NCBI RefSeq assembly: GCF_029873635.1
Contig: NC_080423.1
Coordinates: 99,320,397 to 99,384,396 of the forward strand
Length of the DNA: 64,000 bases
Source of the DNA: Malania oleifera
Lineage: Eukaryota; Streptophyta; Magnoliopsida; Santalales; Ximeniaceae
Direction: 5' to 3'
The translations under genes were made by a program, and so were the position numbers. Numbering within the stretch: the first letter of the stretch is position 1; each line of letters opens with the position of its first letter. The notes under the pieces are model-generated. The model had not been told where the DNA came from, did not search any database, and worked only from the letters and a program-made list of their open reading frames with translations. This document shows, piece by piece, positions 1-11,040 of this stretch.

Positions 1-11
1 AAGATTTACAG

Positions 12-670
12 GTGAGCTCTAGCAGAGGACCGTGGAGAGGGGATCGATATGGAGGTGGTCAGGGACGAATGTCGGGCCGTGGTGGTTTTCAGGGTGGTCG
101 GGCTGCTCCTACCTATCCTAGATGTGGCCGTAGACATCTAGGTGAATGTAGGATGGGTGAGGACGTCTGCTACAGTTGTGGGAGACCCAGGCACAGATCT
201 TGGTCGTGTCAGGGATTGACAGCTCAAGCACCAGCTCCCAGACCATACCGGGGTGGTTGTCAGGCGTCCTGTGGAAGACAACAGAGGAATACGGCACCGA
301 TGAAAGTGTACGCGTTGACACCGGGTGACACCAATGCAATTGGAGATGTAGTTACTGGTACCCTTACTGCTTTCTCATTTATAGCTATTGTTTTATTTGA
401 TACAGGTGCCACCCACACTTTTTTTTTCCTACGGTATATGCTAAGTTAACGGGGTATGAGGCACGGTTGTTAGATATTGGGTTAGCTGTAACTACGCCGA
501 CTGGGTCAGTGGTGAAATGTAGAAGGGTACTTAGGGGTTTTCCAGTAACTATTCAAGGAAAATTATTGTCAGTTGATTTGGTGATATTAGATATGCAAGG
601 ATTTGATATAATTCTGGGTATGGACTGGTTGACAGATAATTATGCTAATATTGAATGTCATTTAAAATAA
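12..670 (+). pseudogene. gag zinc knuckle and aspartic protease remnant
   Basis: The reading frame from 12 to 449 is rich in Gly and Arg and carries one CCHC zinc knuckle (C-x2-C-x4-H-x4-C at 168-209), the nucleic-acid-binding motif of retroelement Gag. It runs into the protease, where the catalytic triplet Asp-Thr-Gly followed by Ala is seen at 399-407. A frame change near 440 moves the rest of the protease to the frame 467-670, which contains the ILGMDWL motif common in Ty3/gypsy proteases. A TAA stop at 668-670 interrupts the linker to RT. Confidence 0.88.
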
Positions 671-969
671 GTGATTTTCAGACCTCCAAGCGAGCCAGAA
701 TATAGATTTCTTGGTTCGCAGGTGCATTCTTTGCCACAGCTTGCGTTAACTATTCAGGTGAGAAAATTGATCCAAAAAGCTGCCAGGGATTTGTCGCTTA
801 CATTAAGGAATTACCGAAAGAAGAACTGAAACAAGCTGATGTCCCTGTAGTTAGAGAATTTTCAGATGTATTTCCAAAATAATTACCTGGTTTACCCCCA
901 GACCATGAAGTAGAGTTTACAGTGGATCTTCTATAGGGGTCAGCACTAGTATCTAAAGCTCCTTATTGA

Positions 970-2340
970 ATGGCCTCAGCCGAGTTAAAAGAGTTAAAAG
1001 ATCAGTTGCAAGAATTACTAGATAATAGATTTATCAGGTCCAGTAGGTCGCCCTGGGGAGTGCCAGTTTTATTTATAACGAAGAAAGATGGAACCATGAG
1101 AATGTGTATCGATTATAGGGAAATAAATAAACTGATAGTTAAAAATAAATATCCTCTTCCGAAAATCGACGATTTGTTTGATAAGCTCCAGGGGACCCAG
1201 GTTTATTCTAAAATTGACCTGCGGTCAGGTTACCATCAGGTGAAAGTGAGGGCATATGACATCTCGAAAACGGGGTTTCGTACGAGATATGGGCATTACG
1301 AGTTCTTAGTGATGCCATTTGGGTTGACTAAAGCCCCAGCGGTATTTATGGATTTAATGAACCGAGTGTTCCATCAGTACCTAAACTAGTTCGTAGTTGT
1401 ATTCATTAATGATATACTGGCCTACTTGAGAAGTTTTGAGGAGCATGAGCATCATTTGAGGCTAGTATTGCAGACATTGAGAGAGAGGAAGCTATATGCG
1501 AAGTTCAAGAAATGTGAATTCTGGCTGAAACAGGTTTCTTTTCTTGGCTATGTAATCTCTGAAACAGGTGTATCTGTTGACCTGAGTAAGATAGAGGTAG
1601 TAGTGAATTGGGTAAGGCCAGGAAATGTTCAAGAGGTTAGGAGTTTTATGGGTTTAGTAGGCTATTATCGGCGCTTCGTGGATGGTTTCTCCAATTTTTC
1701 AGGTCTATTGATGAGACTTATGAGGAAAAATGTAAGATTTGAATGGACTGATGACTGTGAGCAGAGCTTTCAGGAGTTGAAGCAGAGGTTGGTTATAGCC
1801 CTAGTATTGGCTATCCCAGCGGGAGAGGATGGGTTTGTGATATACAATGATGCATCCCTGAAGGAGCTTGGGTGCGTACTGATGCAGCACGGCAGGGTCA
1901 TTGCATATGCTTCTAGACAGCTTAAGAAATATGAGGAAAACTATCTTGTGCATGATCTAGAGTTGGCCGCAGTGGTGTACGCTCTTAAAATTTGGAGGCA
2001 TTACCTGTATGGTGGAAAGTGAGAAATCTTCACAGATCACAAGATTCTGAAATATTTCTTCACTTAGAGAGAATTGAACATGAGGCAAAGAAGGTGGCTA
2101 GAACTTATAAAAGATTATGATTGTACTATTAGTTACCACCTAGGAAAAGCGAATGTAGTAGCAGATGCTCTGAACAGGAAATCAAAATGTAGTAGCAGAT
2201 GCTCTAAGCAAGAAATCAGTAGAACCAGTACTGGCAACCATAGAGATTCAGCACCCAATCCTGATGGATTTGGAGAGACTCAGCATAGAATTGGTAGAGA
2301 TGTATAGGTGGAGAACTTACTTGACTGCCCTCTTGACTTT
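970..2340 (+). pseudogene. reverse transcriptase and RNase H remnant
   Basis: The RT fingers and palm are readable from 970, with the CIDYRE and DLRSGYHQ motifs. A TAG at 1387-1389 breaks the frame just before the catalytic box. That box, normally Phe-Ile-Asp-Asp in this clade, reads Phe-Ile-Asn-Asp at 1402-1413, so a metal-binding Asp is lost. RNase H follows, keeping the Asp of its D-A-S motif near 1848; stops at 2020-2022 and 2065-2067 split it. Where the homologous element downstream has CAG, this copy has TAG at 1387 and 2065, and the reverse holds at other sites. The frame fades out in the tether after RNase H. Confidence 0.93.
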
Positions 2341-3429
2341 AAGTTGGTAAGTAGCGTACTTGTAACGACCTCAAAATTTATATAATTTTTTTTTCATATC
2401 TACGTAGCGGATATACAAGTCATAGAACTATATATACTAAACAATATCAGAATTTAATACATTCAGACCATAGTCATATACAATAATTCCCTCCAGTATT
2501 ATTTATCCCAAAAATACAAAACCCTGTCACAAACTTACCTTACAACCAGGGTAACCAAGTCAACTCTCTATCCATGAGCCTAATCTACTCGCATAGCTGA
2601 CTCACCTGAAAAGTGGTAAAGTAATGGGGTGAGACAACGCTCAGTAAGTGGAAATATGCTATTACTACTATGTGGCGACCGAGTTGTATACTTATAATAA
2701 TAATATTTAAAACTGCATAATCTGGCAAATCTGTAAAATACATATATCACATGTACAGTAGCTTAAAATGTTTGTATCATCTGAATTTTCTATAATTTAT
2801 ATTGCTAATATCATACTATATACAAAAAAAGCTGTAAAACTGTAATACATAACTGTGCTCTTTCCCTAGAATTTTGTATGTCATGATTTAACCCCTCATG
2901 ACAGGGTTGTGTGGCCCATAGGCGGGACTTTACTCTGGTCGGCCCTCCAAGTAAGTCATTATACTCTACATTACCTCAGCCCGACCAGACTGCATCCACT
3001 CCTAAGCTCAGGACTGGCTGCTACCTCGTCAAATTGGCCCCCTCAACCCAGCGTACCGAGGAGCTACATCCTCTCCGAGTACAGTTTGACGGTACCCACA
3101 CACTATCTTAGATATGTGGTTACACTCTATCTCTATGAGCAACGATATCGTGCTCTATAAACTATATCTGTCTGTAATCTTTCTGCAGGGATATGATACT
3201 ATATATATATATATACACTCTTTTTACTGTTTTAATTATGTTTCCAAAATAACCATAACACTAATAATCTGTACTGTAAATACTGTAATATCTGTAGCAT
3301 CTTGATGTTATAACTGTATAATCTGTCTGTATTTTCTATCTGTATAATTTGTCTATATACTCTGAGTGGTATGGCATTTAGGAAAACATAACATTCTGCA
3401 AATACTATATATACTAATATGAATAAACA

Positions 3430-3431
<2 letters not shown>

Positions 3432-3463
<32 letters not shown>

Positions 3464-3478
3464 TATATATATATATAT
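3432..3478. repeat. (TG)n(TA)n compound microsatellite
   Basis: About 15 TG units run directly into about 7 TA units, inside the reverse-oriented solo LTR. Confidence 0.95.
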
Positions 3479-4136
3479 CCATCTGTAAAACTATTTGAAT
3501 AAAATTGTGTATGTACATGCATCTGTCAGCATAATATCTGTGAATATCTGGCTATATTTATATGTTCTGTATAACATCATATACTAGGAAATCTATATAA
3601 AATTCTACATCAAATAATATCTACTCAGGCCACACATACTTTATAATCTCATATTATGTAAAAAATTATATAATAATTAGTATACATGCAACTGTAAAAT
3701 TTTTGTTAATATAATCAAATCTCCTAGCATAGCATATTTCCCTTACTTAGCTCCTGAAAAGCCCTCACTGAACTCTGGCCCTACACCCGTAGGGTTCTCC
3801 ACTCAACAACTTGAAAATGACATCCCCCAGAACAAAATATCAGTATTTTCTTGCATACAACATTTCTTATAATTGCAAGGAAAACATATTTTGAATAAAA
3901 CACCTTACCTTGAATTTGGGATGAATTCAAACCACTTCCACCGACGATCCGCTCCTGCAGACTTGTAGAGAACTTTTCCAGGACCGTCGTGGTGGCTTCA
4001 GATCGTCGATTCGGCGAGAGACGGGGCCGGGATCGAAGAGAGAAGGAGAGGGGTGTGTTTTAGAGAGAGAGAGAGAGAGGTGATTTGCACTAAAATTCTG
4101 TGAACAAAATCTAAGTTTTAGCAATTTATAGAGCCG

Positions 4137-4408
4137 GATTCGTCTACGAGACACGTCATCTTGTCGACGAATCCTCTAGGAATTTCGTTGATGAACCATC
4201 CTTCCTCGTCGACGAATTTTAGACTGCCTAAAAAAACCCCTCTCGGTATCTTCTCGTCGACGAGATGTGGCTTCATCGATGAGGCCTCCTTATGAGCTCG
4301 TCGATGAAATCCCTGTGTTCGTCGACAAGGCCTTGTGTAAATCTTCCAGGTTATTACATCCAAAGTACAACGTCATTGACGAATGCAAAACGTTCGTCGA
4401 CAAGCCTG
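4137..4408 (-). repeat. Array of TTCGTCGACGAA-like palindromes in the U3 part of solo LTR A1
   Basis: Around ten degenerate copies of a 12-base palindrome with a GTCGAC core occur in about 270 bp, in the LTR part just downstream of its 5' end on the - strand. The same motif array lies at the equivalent place in the other family A LTR (6141-6390). Function unknown; it could be a transcription-factor site cluster or a byproduct of repeat expansion. Confidence 0.85.
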
Positions 4409-4489
4409 CTGCCTCCTTCTGTTTCTGTTTCCATTTCCCTCTCTCTTTATTATTTAAATATCATTATTCTTCGGGTCATTACATGTACT

Positions 4490-5560
4490 AGCCTCCTGTC
4501 TTTTTGTTGGTCTAGGGGGTTCTCCCATCTCTCAACTACTACCTTTTCTTTTGAGCTTGATGCGATTTCCCCTGGTGTCAATCATTTCTTCGAGATTAAT
4601 ATACTTCTGTGCTCGGGCCATCAATTCCCCCATGTCAGTTGGTGGCTTCTTCCCTAGAGAGTACAAAAAGTTAAGGGTTGTGGTCAAAGCTACCAAAGGT
4701 GACCCCCATGTCTAGGTTGCGGATCTCTAGGGTCGCAGTATTGAAGCGATGCATGAACTTCTTCAACATCTCCCTTTCTCCTTGGACCATGCTCATTAGA
4801 TGGGCTGATGTTCTGACGATTCTTTGACTACTAAGAAAGTGGCCGATGAAAAGCTACTCCATCTCGAAGAAAGAACCAATCAATCCAGGTCGTAGGGTCT
4901 GGTACCAATCTCTAGCGCTACCTTTAAAGGTCGCCGCAAAAGCTCGGCACATGATGGCGTCTAGAGTGCCTTGCAACTGCATCAACACCCTAAAGGTGTC
5001 CAAATGGTCGATTGGGTCAAAAAAACCTTTATACCTTTTAAAGGTTGGCATCTTGAATTTGCTCGGCAGTGGAACCTCCATCACTTCTTTGGTGAATGGC
5101 GGCTCTGAGGATCTTAGAGATGCTTCCCCGTAGAAGGGGTTGGTCTTGCCTTCTCTCATCATTTTCTCTATTTGGTCTATTTTATTAATCCTTTCTTACA
5201 GCTCTGTTGATCTTTGTTGGTTGACTTCTACGCTATTCGCATCTTCTACCTTCTTGGTGAGGTAAGTTTTATCCTCACCTTCCTTTGGCTTATCTGGCTT
5301 CTTGGTTGTGTCGGAAATGTGGTTGATGGGGGGCATGCCCTTCCTGACTCTTTTGCTGTAAGAGCAGGTTAAACATATCCTCCATTTTCTTTTGAAAAGC
5401 AAGTAACTCTTCTTTGGTGACCCCCGATGGTTGTACAGGTGTGGAGTGAATGGACTGGGGCAACTCCTTTCCGTTGGTAGGACTAGAGCTAAAGCTTCGT
5501 GTGGTCGACATTGTTTGAATGTTGGAGGTCGAGAGCAAGATGATCACCTCTCAGAAGCAT
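4490..5560 (-). pseudogene. Tat/Ogre-like Ty3/gypsy gag, decayed
   Basis: On the - strand, frames 5547-5290, 5402-5196 and 5162-4854 together give a Gag with an N-terminal leader, a glutamine-rich stretch, then the retrotransposon Gag core containing DPIDHLDTF, MQLQG and RAFAATFKGSARDWY. Distal gag with a readable RFNTATLEIRNLDMGV stretch continues to about 4500 after further frame changes. The Gag core style, with the adjacent primer-binding site, points to the Tat/Ogre branch. Protease and pol are absent because the fragment ends at the solo LTR junction near 4490. Confidence 0.85.
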
Positions 5561-5561
5561 G

Positions 5562-5580
5562 TTCCCACAGACGACGCCAA
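5562..5580 (-). other. Primer-binding site of the Tat-like element
   Basis: Directly inside the LTR, the - strand reads TTGGCGTCGTCTGTGGGAA. This closely resembles the TTGGCGCCGTCTGTGGG-type segment next to the 5' LTR of Tat and Athila elements and fixes both orientation and the inner LTR border. Confidence 0.75.
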
Positions 5581-5581
5581 C

Positions 5582-6019
5582 TGTTGTGGGATAAAATTAG
5601 CGGGACTGCACTTTCGACTTCTGTGGACCTGAAAAAGTGAAAGGAAGAAAGGTTTAGAGGATCCGAGGTTTACTCTAAGGGATCACTTCGATGCCTAAGT
5701 TAGGAAAATTCTTTAGAGAGGCTAAATGTAACACTAAGAATGGGTGTCAAATGACTTACCTTAACCTCTTCCCCGCGTCCCTTCTTATAGGGGCTAGAGT
5801 TGACCCTTAGGTTGGATTGTCTTTATGGCGCGAAAGCGTGAATCGCTCACAGGTCATAAAGTGCCCGTGGGTATCACTCCAACCGTTTAAGGCGTCGACA
5901 TGGATCTCTCATCCTCTTTATTGGGTTGGAGTTGATTGCTCTCGCCAAAAGGTCTGACTTGGGGAGTGATGACTAGGCGTTGACCTCCTCTTATTAGCTA
6001 ATATATTTTGGCCACATCA
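5582..6019 (-). mobile_element. 5' LTR of the Tat-like element
   Basis: The 438-bp segment starts TGATGTGGCC and ends CCCACAACA on the - strand, giving TG...CA termini, and abuts the primer-binding site and gag. The partner 3' LTR is not in the window, so no target duplication can be tested. Confidence 0.75.
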
Positions 6020-6060
6020 GTTGTAATCTTTAAAAATTTTATATCACATATATAATACAT

Positions 6061-7127
6061 TGTAGTGACCCGAAGAATAATAGCATTTTAAATATTAGAG
6101 GTAGAGAAAATAGAACTAGAAACAGAAGGAGGCCGTAGACTTCGTCAACGACATTGCATTTTGGAGATAATATTAAATAATCAAAATTTCAGAAATTGCC
6201 AAGCTTCGTTGACGAACACAGGGTTTCGTCGATGAAGGTCTTCAGAATTTCGTCGACGAACACAGGGTTTCGTTGACGAGAAAATACCGAGAGACGGTTC
6301 GGGTTGCTCTGAATTTCGTCGACGAACATAGGGCCTCGTCGATGAATTTTGTGAAGGGCTCATCGACGAACATAGGGTCTTGTCGACGAACCTGGCCCTA
6401 TAGATAGTGGAAACCCAGGATTTTATCACATTTCTCTCGCCGCTCTCTCTCTCCTCTCTCTCTCTCTCTCTCATACGACTCCCTCTCCCTTCTCTTTTCA
6501 TTTTCGGCCCCACCAGTCGCCGGATCGACGATCCGAAGGTACCACGACGCTCCTAACAGAATTCTCCACGCATCTACCGGAGCGGATCGTCTGGATATCG
6601 GAGTTGGAAATCATCCCAAATTCTGGGTAAGACCTTTTAGTCTCCTTTTGGCCTTGTGGTAGTTATAGAAAATGATATAGACGTAAAAATACTGATGTTT
6701 AGTTCTGGCATATGTTGGTTTCAGGGTGTTTTGTAGGAGGCCCTGCGGGTGTTAGGCTTGTATTCCCTAGGGGCTTTCCAGTAGTCAGGTAAGGGAAATA
6801 TGCTATGTTAGGAAATTTCTAATTATTATACAGTTTATTTATTTACAAAAATTACGTATCTTAGTATGGTATGGCTTGTGATTATGTATATGGTACGGGG
6901 ATAGGTTTTAAGAATTTAGTTTCCTGATTTTATGAATTTCAGTATTATGGTTATATGAACTTCAGTATCATGATTTTGTGGATTTCAGAACCATGATTTT
7001 AAGAATCTCAGTACCATGATTATACGAATTCCAGTATTATGAATATGCAGTTCCATGTTATGATTATTCAGATTTCAGTACGTTATGTAGCATCATGATT
7101 ATTTCAGTACTTCAGAATCATGGTAAA
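6061..7127 (+). mobile_element. Solo LTR, family A, left part (split by a nested element)
   Basis: It starts TGTAGTGACCCGAAGAATAA, matching the start of the reverse solo LTR at 2361-4483. TACAT precedes it at 6056-6060 and recurs at 18098-18102 after its right part, a perfect 5-bp target duplication. It is interrupted at 7127 by the complete Ty3/gypsy element, whose own duplication GTAAA lies at 7123-7127 and 17178-17182. With the insertion removed the LTR is about 1982 bp. It carries GTCGAC-centred palindromes and a CT-rich tract near 6440-6470. Confidence 0.92.
6141..6390 (+). repeat. Array of TTCGTCGACGAA-like palindromes in solo LTR A2
   Basis: Roughly ten copies, several in the form TCGTCGACGAACACAGGGTT, give a loose tandem of about 30-35 bp period. 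Placement equals the array in the other family A LTR. Confidence 0.87.
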
Positions 7128-7338
7128 TGTAAAAACCCCAAAAAGAGATATAAAAGATTAATAGAATGATTCCAAAAATAAAAATAAAAATAAAATAAAA
7201 AAAATTAATTAAAAAATATATATTAATTAATTAAACGAATTTAAAAAGAAAAAGAAAAAGAAAATTAATTAATTAAAATTTATTTTTATTTTATTTATAA
7301 AATATATTATTATTAATATTAATTAAATTTATTATTAT

Positions 7339-7369
<31 letters not shown>

Positions 7370-9609
7370 TCACCTGAAGCTTCAAAGAAGCTCTAGGTGA
7401 CTTCTTCAGTAAGGATTCACGCCCCCCCCCCCGCCCCATATTCTTCTTCTTCTTCTTCTTCTTTTCTTTTCTTTTCTCTGCAACTCTCTCTCTCTCTCTC
7501 CTCACGTTCTCTCTCCCTCTCTCCTCGATTTCGTGACGGATTTTCGCCCGATCGAAAATCCGAAAATACCACTGGACTCCATTCCCCGCTACCGTCATTT
7601 CTACCGGAGCGGATCGGTGGTAGGAGCAGCGTAAGCGTATTTCTTGGGGTAAGCCATTTTCCCATTTTCCTTTAATTTCTTGAAAAATATAAGTCCAATT
7701 GACGAACGGACACCACCACGAGAATCTAAGGATGATTCTCTACAAGTCTAGTGGGACGGAATTCTCATGGGGATGTCAGGCCAAAATCCCAAATTTTGGC
7801 TGCGGCGATTATTAAGGGGCTTATTTTTAATTAATTAGCATTAATTTAGAAATGCTAAAATATTAAGCATTTGGGACTGAAGTAAGATTTCTGGAATTTA
7901 GGCCCCGGGTGAGCGCCGCTGGGTGTAATTTTGGGACCCGCAGGCAAAATTTGAAAAATTAAGTGGGGATGTTAAATAATAGTTTAAATGTTAATTTGAT
8001 GTATTTTGAGCCTAAGGAAGGCTAAAAGAGTATTATTTTGGAGAAATAGATTAATTAATCTGGAGAAAGATGTAAATTGCAGGAGTTAAATTTCGGGCGC
8101 CAAGGGCGTGAAATTTTGAATCCTAACGAATTTCTCAGTAGGCAGGTAAGGGAATAAACTAAAGCAGTAATTTTCCATACAAATTATTATTGATTATGAG
8201 TAAATTTATTTTCAGAAAAGCATATGTTATATTGTGTATTACGAATGAAATGTACGATTGGGAAAATACTGCTATGATGATTAAAATGTATATATATGTA
8301 TGAGATGTAAGGAATTCACGATTTTAGAATATCAAGTATGACTTTTAACAGCATATGTGTGGCATGAATATTATTTTATATGAAATGTATTATGATGTGA
8401 AAGATTTTACGAACAAGGCATGATTTTAGGTATTATGAAAATATGAGTTATGTTGTGATGGTTTTGACGATTATGTGATAAATGATGTATTTTTAGAATA
8501 TATATACCTGAAACAATTTTGGCGCGATGCCATATATTTATGTTATCGGCACGAGGCCGTATTTATGTTTTTGGTGCGAGGCCATGTATTTATGTTATCG
8601 GTACGAGGCCGTATTTATGTTATCGGCACGAGGCCGTATTTATGTTATTGGCGCGAGGCCACATATTTATGTTTTCGGCACGAGGCCGTAATTACTATAT
8701 TTTGGGCACGAGGCCGTAATGATGTTATATATATGATCATGTATTATATGTTATCACCACCAGGATGTTAGTTTAGTTCAGTTCAAGGGCTCGGTACCGT
8801 AGCTATATGTGTAGATCAGATATCTACGTCAGATTAGTGGTAGCCATCCCACGAGGGGATGAGAGATGGATAGTCGATGTGGCTTTCAGTAGAGTGTGGA
8901 CATCCACCTAGCAGTCCGGACCAGGGTATGGCGGGCTCATCGTACTTACAGACATTTGATTCGGCAGTGGTCGGCCAGCCATTGTCGGGTCCAGCCTTCG
9001 GGCTGCACAACCCGTCATGGGGGGTAATACATGACACCAGCTAGCTAGTCATCCTGAGTTTGTTTTCAATACTACAGTTATAAAGATGATTTTATGTATG
9101 TTATGATTTATTAACAGATGTGAAAATATATGTTTATCTAATACGATATGATGATGTTTATAGATTTATGAAATGTACTATATATGTATAAATGCATTAA
9201 ATATTCATATTGCCACACAACTGTATTTAGTTTATTTTCCCTTACTGAGAAGTGTCTCACCCTCGAACATTAAATGATTTTCAGGAAATTCAGTGAGACC
9301 GGCGGGCTAGAGCCGCCATTGAGTGATTGGGGCTTCCCTACTAGAAGGGTAAGCATTGAACTAGGATCGGGAGTTTTTGTTATTTAATCCTAGTGTTATT
9401 TTGACTTTTGGAGGCTGTATATCATAACAATATTTTGATGTTATAGAAAGCTCTGGTATTATGTTTTATGATTGGATATTTGAGATTTTATATTTACTGC
9501 TGCTAGGTTTTTCGCTGTGTTTGATAGGTGTCCCCGCTACCCACGGGTTCGGGTTGACCATTTTATTTATTATGTGATATTTTATGTTAAAAAATTGAGG
9601 GACGTTACA
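7128..9609 (+). repeat. 5' LTR of the complete Ty3/gypsy element (2482 bp)
   Basis: The borders are fixed by TG...CA ends, the GTAAA duplication on the left and the primer-binding site on the right. From the left it contains an A/T-rich tract, an AT microsatellite (7339-7366), a CTT/CT-rich stretch (7441-7501), a conserved middle, an eight-unit minisatellite (8521-8720) and a segment near 9241-9265 reading as a splice-like CTTACTGAGAAGTGTCTCAC motif shared with the family A LTRs. Confidence 0.95.
8521..8720 (+). repeat. ~25-bp minisatellite in the 5' LTR, about 8 units
   Basis: Units follow the form TATTTATGTTATCGGCACGAGGCCG with small changes; the GAGGCC box recurs eight times (first copy GATGCC). 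Confidence 0.92.
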
Positions 9610-9611
9610 TT

Positions 9612-9623
9612 TGGTATCAGAGC
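9612..9623 (+). other. Primer-binding site (initiator Met-tRNA type)
   Basis: TGGTATCAGAGC, the standard plant LTR-retrotransposon primer site complementary to the 3' end of initiator tRNA-Met, lies two bases after the 5' LTR. Confidence 0.95.
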
Positions 9624-9914
9624 CTAGGATACTAGGTTTTGTAGACTCTAGAGGGCAGCAGTAATAATACTAGAGTATAGGATAAGGGAATTTGAGGTCT
9701 AGTTTTGTAGTTTAGATGCAGGACTTCCGTGGTGGTTTGTGTGATTTTCCTGAGGTGACGACTCTAGGAAATTCATTGTAAACTATCGTCGGGTTGGGTA
9801 TCTAGGTTGCAGGATTGAACCTTGAATTAAGATCAAGAGTGACGAGTTAATTAGGAAAATATACCATATGAGCTGAGTGATATGTATAGAGAATGAGGTT
9901 TTGAGTTAAGTTAC

Positions 9915-11040
9915 ATGTTTTTCAAGATGGACCCTGGTGGCAATAGTGCCCACGCCAGTGGGAGTGAGGGTGCTGGACCCTCGGGCGCTGCGGGTAGTGA
10001 TTCAGATGCCGTTTTACGCAGCGTAGCACAGCAAGTGATGGCAGAGATTGCTAGAAGTTCGAAGGAACAGGGTGGTCCATCTGGAGGCCACAGTAGCTCG
10101 ATAGAGAAGTTCATAAAGATGAGTCCTCAAGCTTTCTCAGGTGGGACAGATCCTGCAGTCGCTGAATTGGGTGCAGGAGATGGAGAAGATATTTGCAGTG
10201 CTGTAGTGTTCAGAGGAGCAGAAGGTACTGTTTGCCACCTACAGACTGACTGGAGAGACTGAGAGATGGTGGTCAGCAGTGATATTGTTAGAGCAGCAGA
10301 GGACTATACCTGTAGAGATGACTTGGGAGCGATTTAAAGAAACATTCTTCGACAGGTATTTTTCAGCCTCTTCTAGGGAGGCTAAGATTGAGGAGTTCCT
10401 GAATCTGAAGCAGGGACAGCTATCAGTGCAGCAGTACGCGGCGAGGTTCATTGAGCTATCTCGTTTCGTCCCGTACATCATTCCAGATGAGGCGAAGAAG
10501 GTACGATAGTTTGAAAGAGGCTTAAGGAGAGAAATTTATAAGTAGGTATCGATTTTGAAGTTGCAAGACTTCACTAAGCTGGTTGACCGAGCCACTATAG
10601 CAGAAATTGGTGATCGGTTGGAGGCTGAAGAGTAGAGACAGAAGAAGAGGTCTACACCTTCTGGTTTCCAGCAGGGAGTTGGCCGTGCTGCGTGGAAGAG
10701 AGGTGGCTATTATAGGAACCAGAGACAGAAGACCGGGAATCATGGTTTCCAGGGTATGCAGCCATCTCCAGCTTGCCCATCTTACGGGAAGAGACACCTG
10801 GGAGAGTGTCATGTTGGGCGAGGTGTTTGCTACAGGTGCGGGAAGCCAGGACATATTATGAGGGAGTGTTCGACACAGACTAGTACTGCTCCTAGACTTG
10901 CACGAGGAGGTTACCAGGCACCACGAGGAGGCCAGCAGAGGAATACGGCCCCAGCCAGAGTTTTCGCTTTGATGCCAGGAGATGCTGAGGCAGCAGGAGA
11001 TGTGGTGACAGGTACTGTTTCAATACTGTCATTTAAAGTT
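9915..11040 (+). pseudogene. gag of the complete Ty3/gypsy element
   Basis: The frame opens at the ATG at 9915. An N-terminal Gly/Ser-rich leader precedes the retrotransposon Gag core (WERFKETFFDRYF, then EFLNLKQGQLSVQQYAARF around 10320-10460) and a single CCHC knuckle at 10828-10869, followed by an RGG-type basic tail. A short deletion near 10165 shifts the frame, and TAG stops occur at 10204, 10507, 10543 and 10633, each most simply explained as a former Gln codon. The product would form the nucleocapsid-like particle of the retroelement, but this copy cannot make a full Gag. Confidence 0.93.

Larger units (their letters stand above)
1..2360 (+). mobile_element. Ty3/gypsy chromovirus fragment, decayed, truncated at both ends
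   Basis: The end of gag, protease, reverse transcriptase and RNase H lie in canonical Ty3/gypsy order on the + strand. The left end is cut by the window edge. The right end stops in the RNase H-integrase connector, exactly at the target duplication (GTACT, 2356-2360) of the solo LTR that follows; no integrase is found beyond that LTR. Similarity to the complete element at 7128-17177 is clear throughout pol, so the two are related lineages (Tekay/Del-like chromovirus is my best guess). Stops at 668, 879, 934, 967, 1387, 2020 and 2065 show it is dead. Confidence 0.93.
2361..4483 (-). mobile_element. Solo LTR, family A, reverse orientation
   Basis: Read on the - strand it begins TGTAATGACCCGAAGAATAA at 4483 and ends GGTCGTTACA at 2361, matching both ends of the split LTR at 6061-18097. 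Length is 2123 bp. GTACT occurs immediately left (2356-2360) and, after one extra base, on the right (4485-4489), consistent with a 5-bp target duplication plus a 1-bp change. No internal domain of this family adjoins it, so it is a solo LTR. It holds a TG/TA microsatellite, a GA tract and a cluster of GTCGAC-centred palindromes. Confidence 0.87.

Noticed and set aside
7397-7675. Frames over the CT/CTT-rich LTR part
   Set aside because: Ser/Leu or Arg/Glu runs from microsatellites, present on both strands.
8475-8771. 98-codon frames over the LTR minisatellite
   Set aside because: They are open in several phases only because the ~25-bp tandem lacks stops; no protein family.
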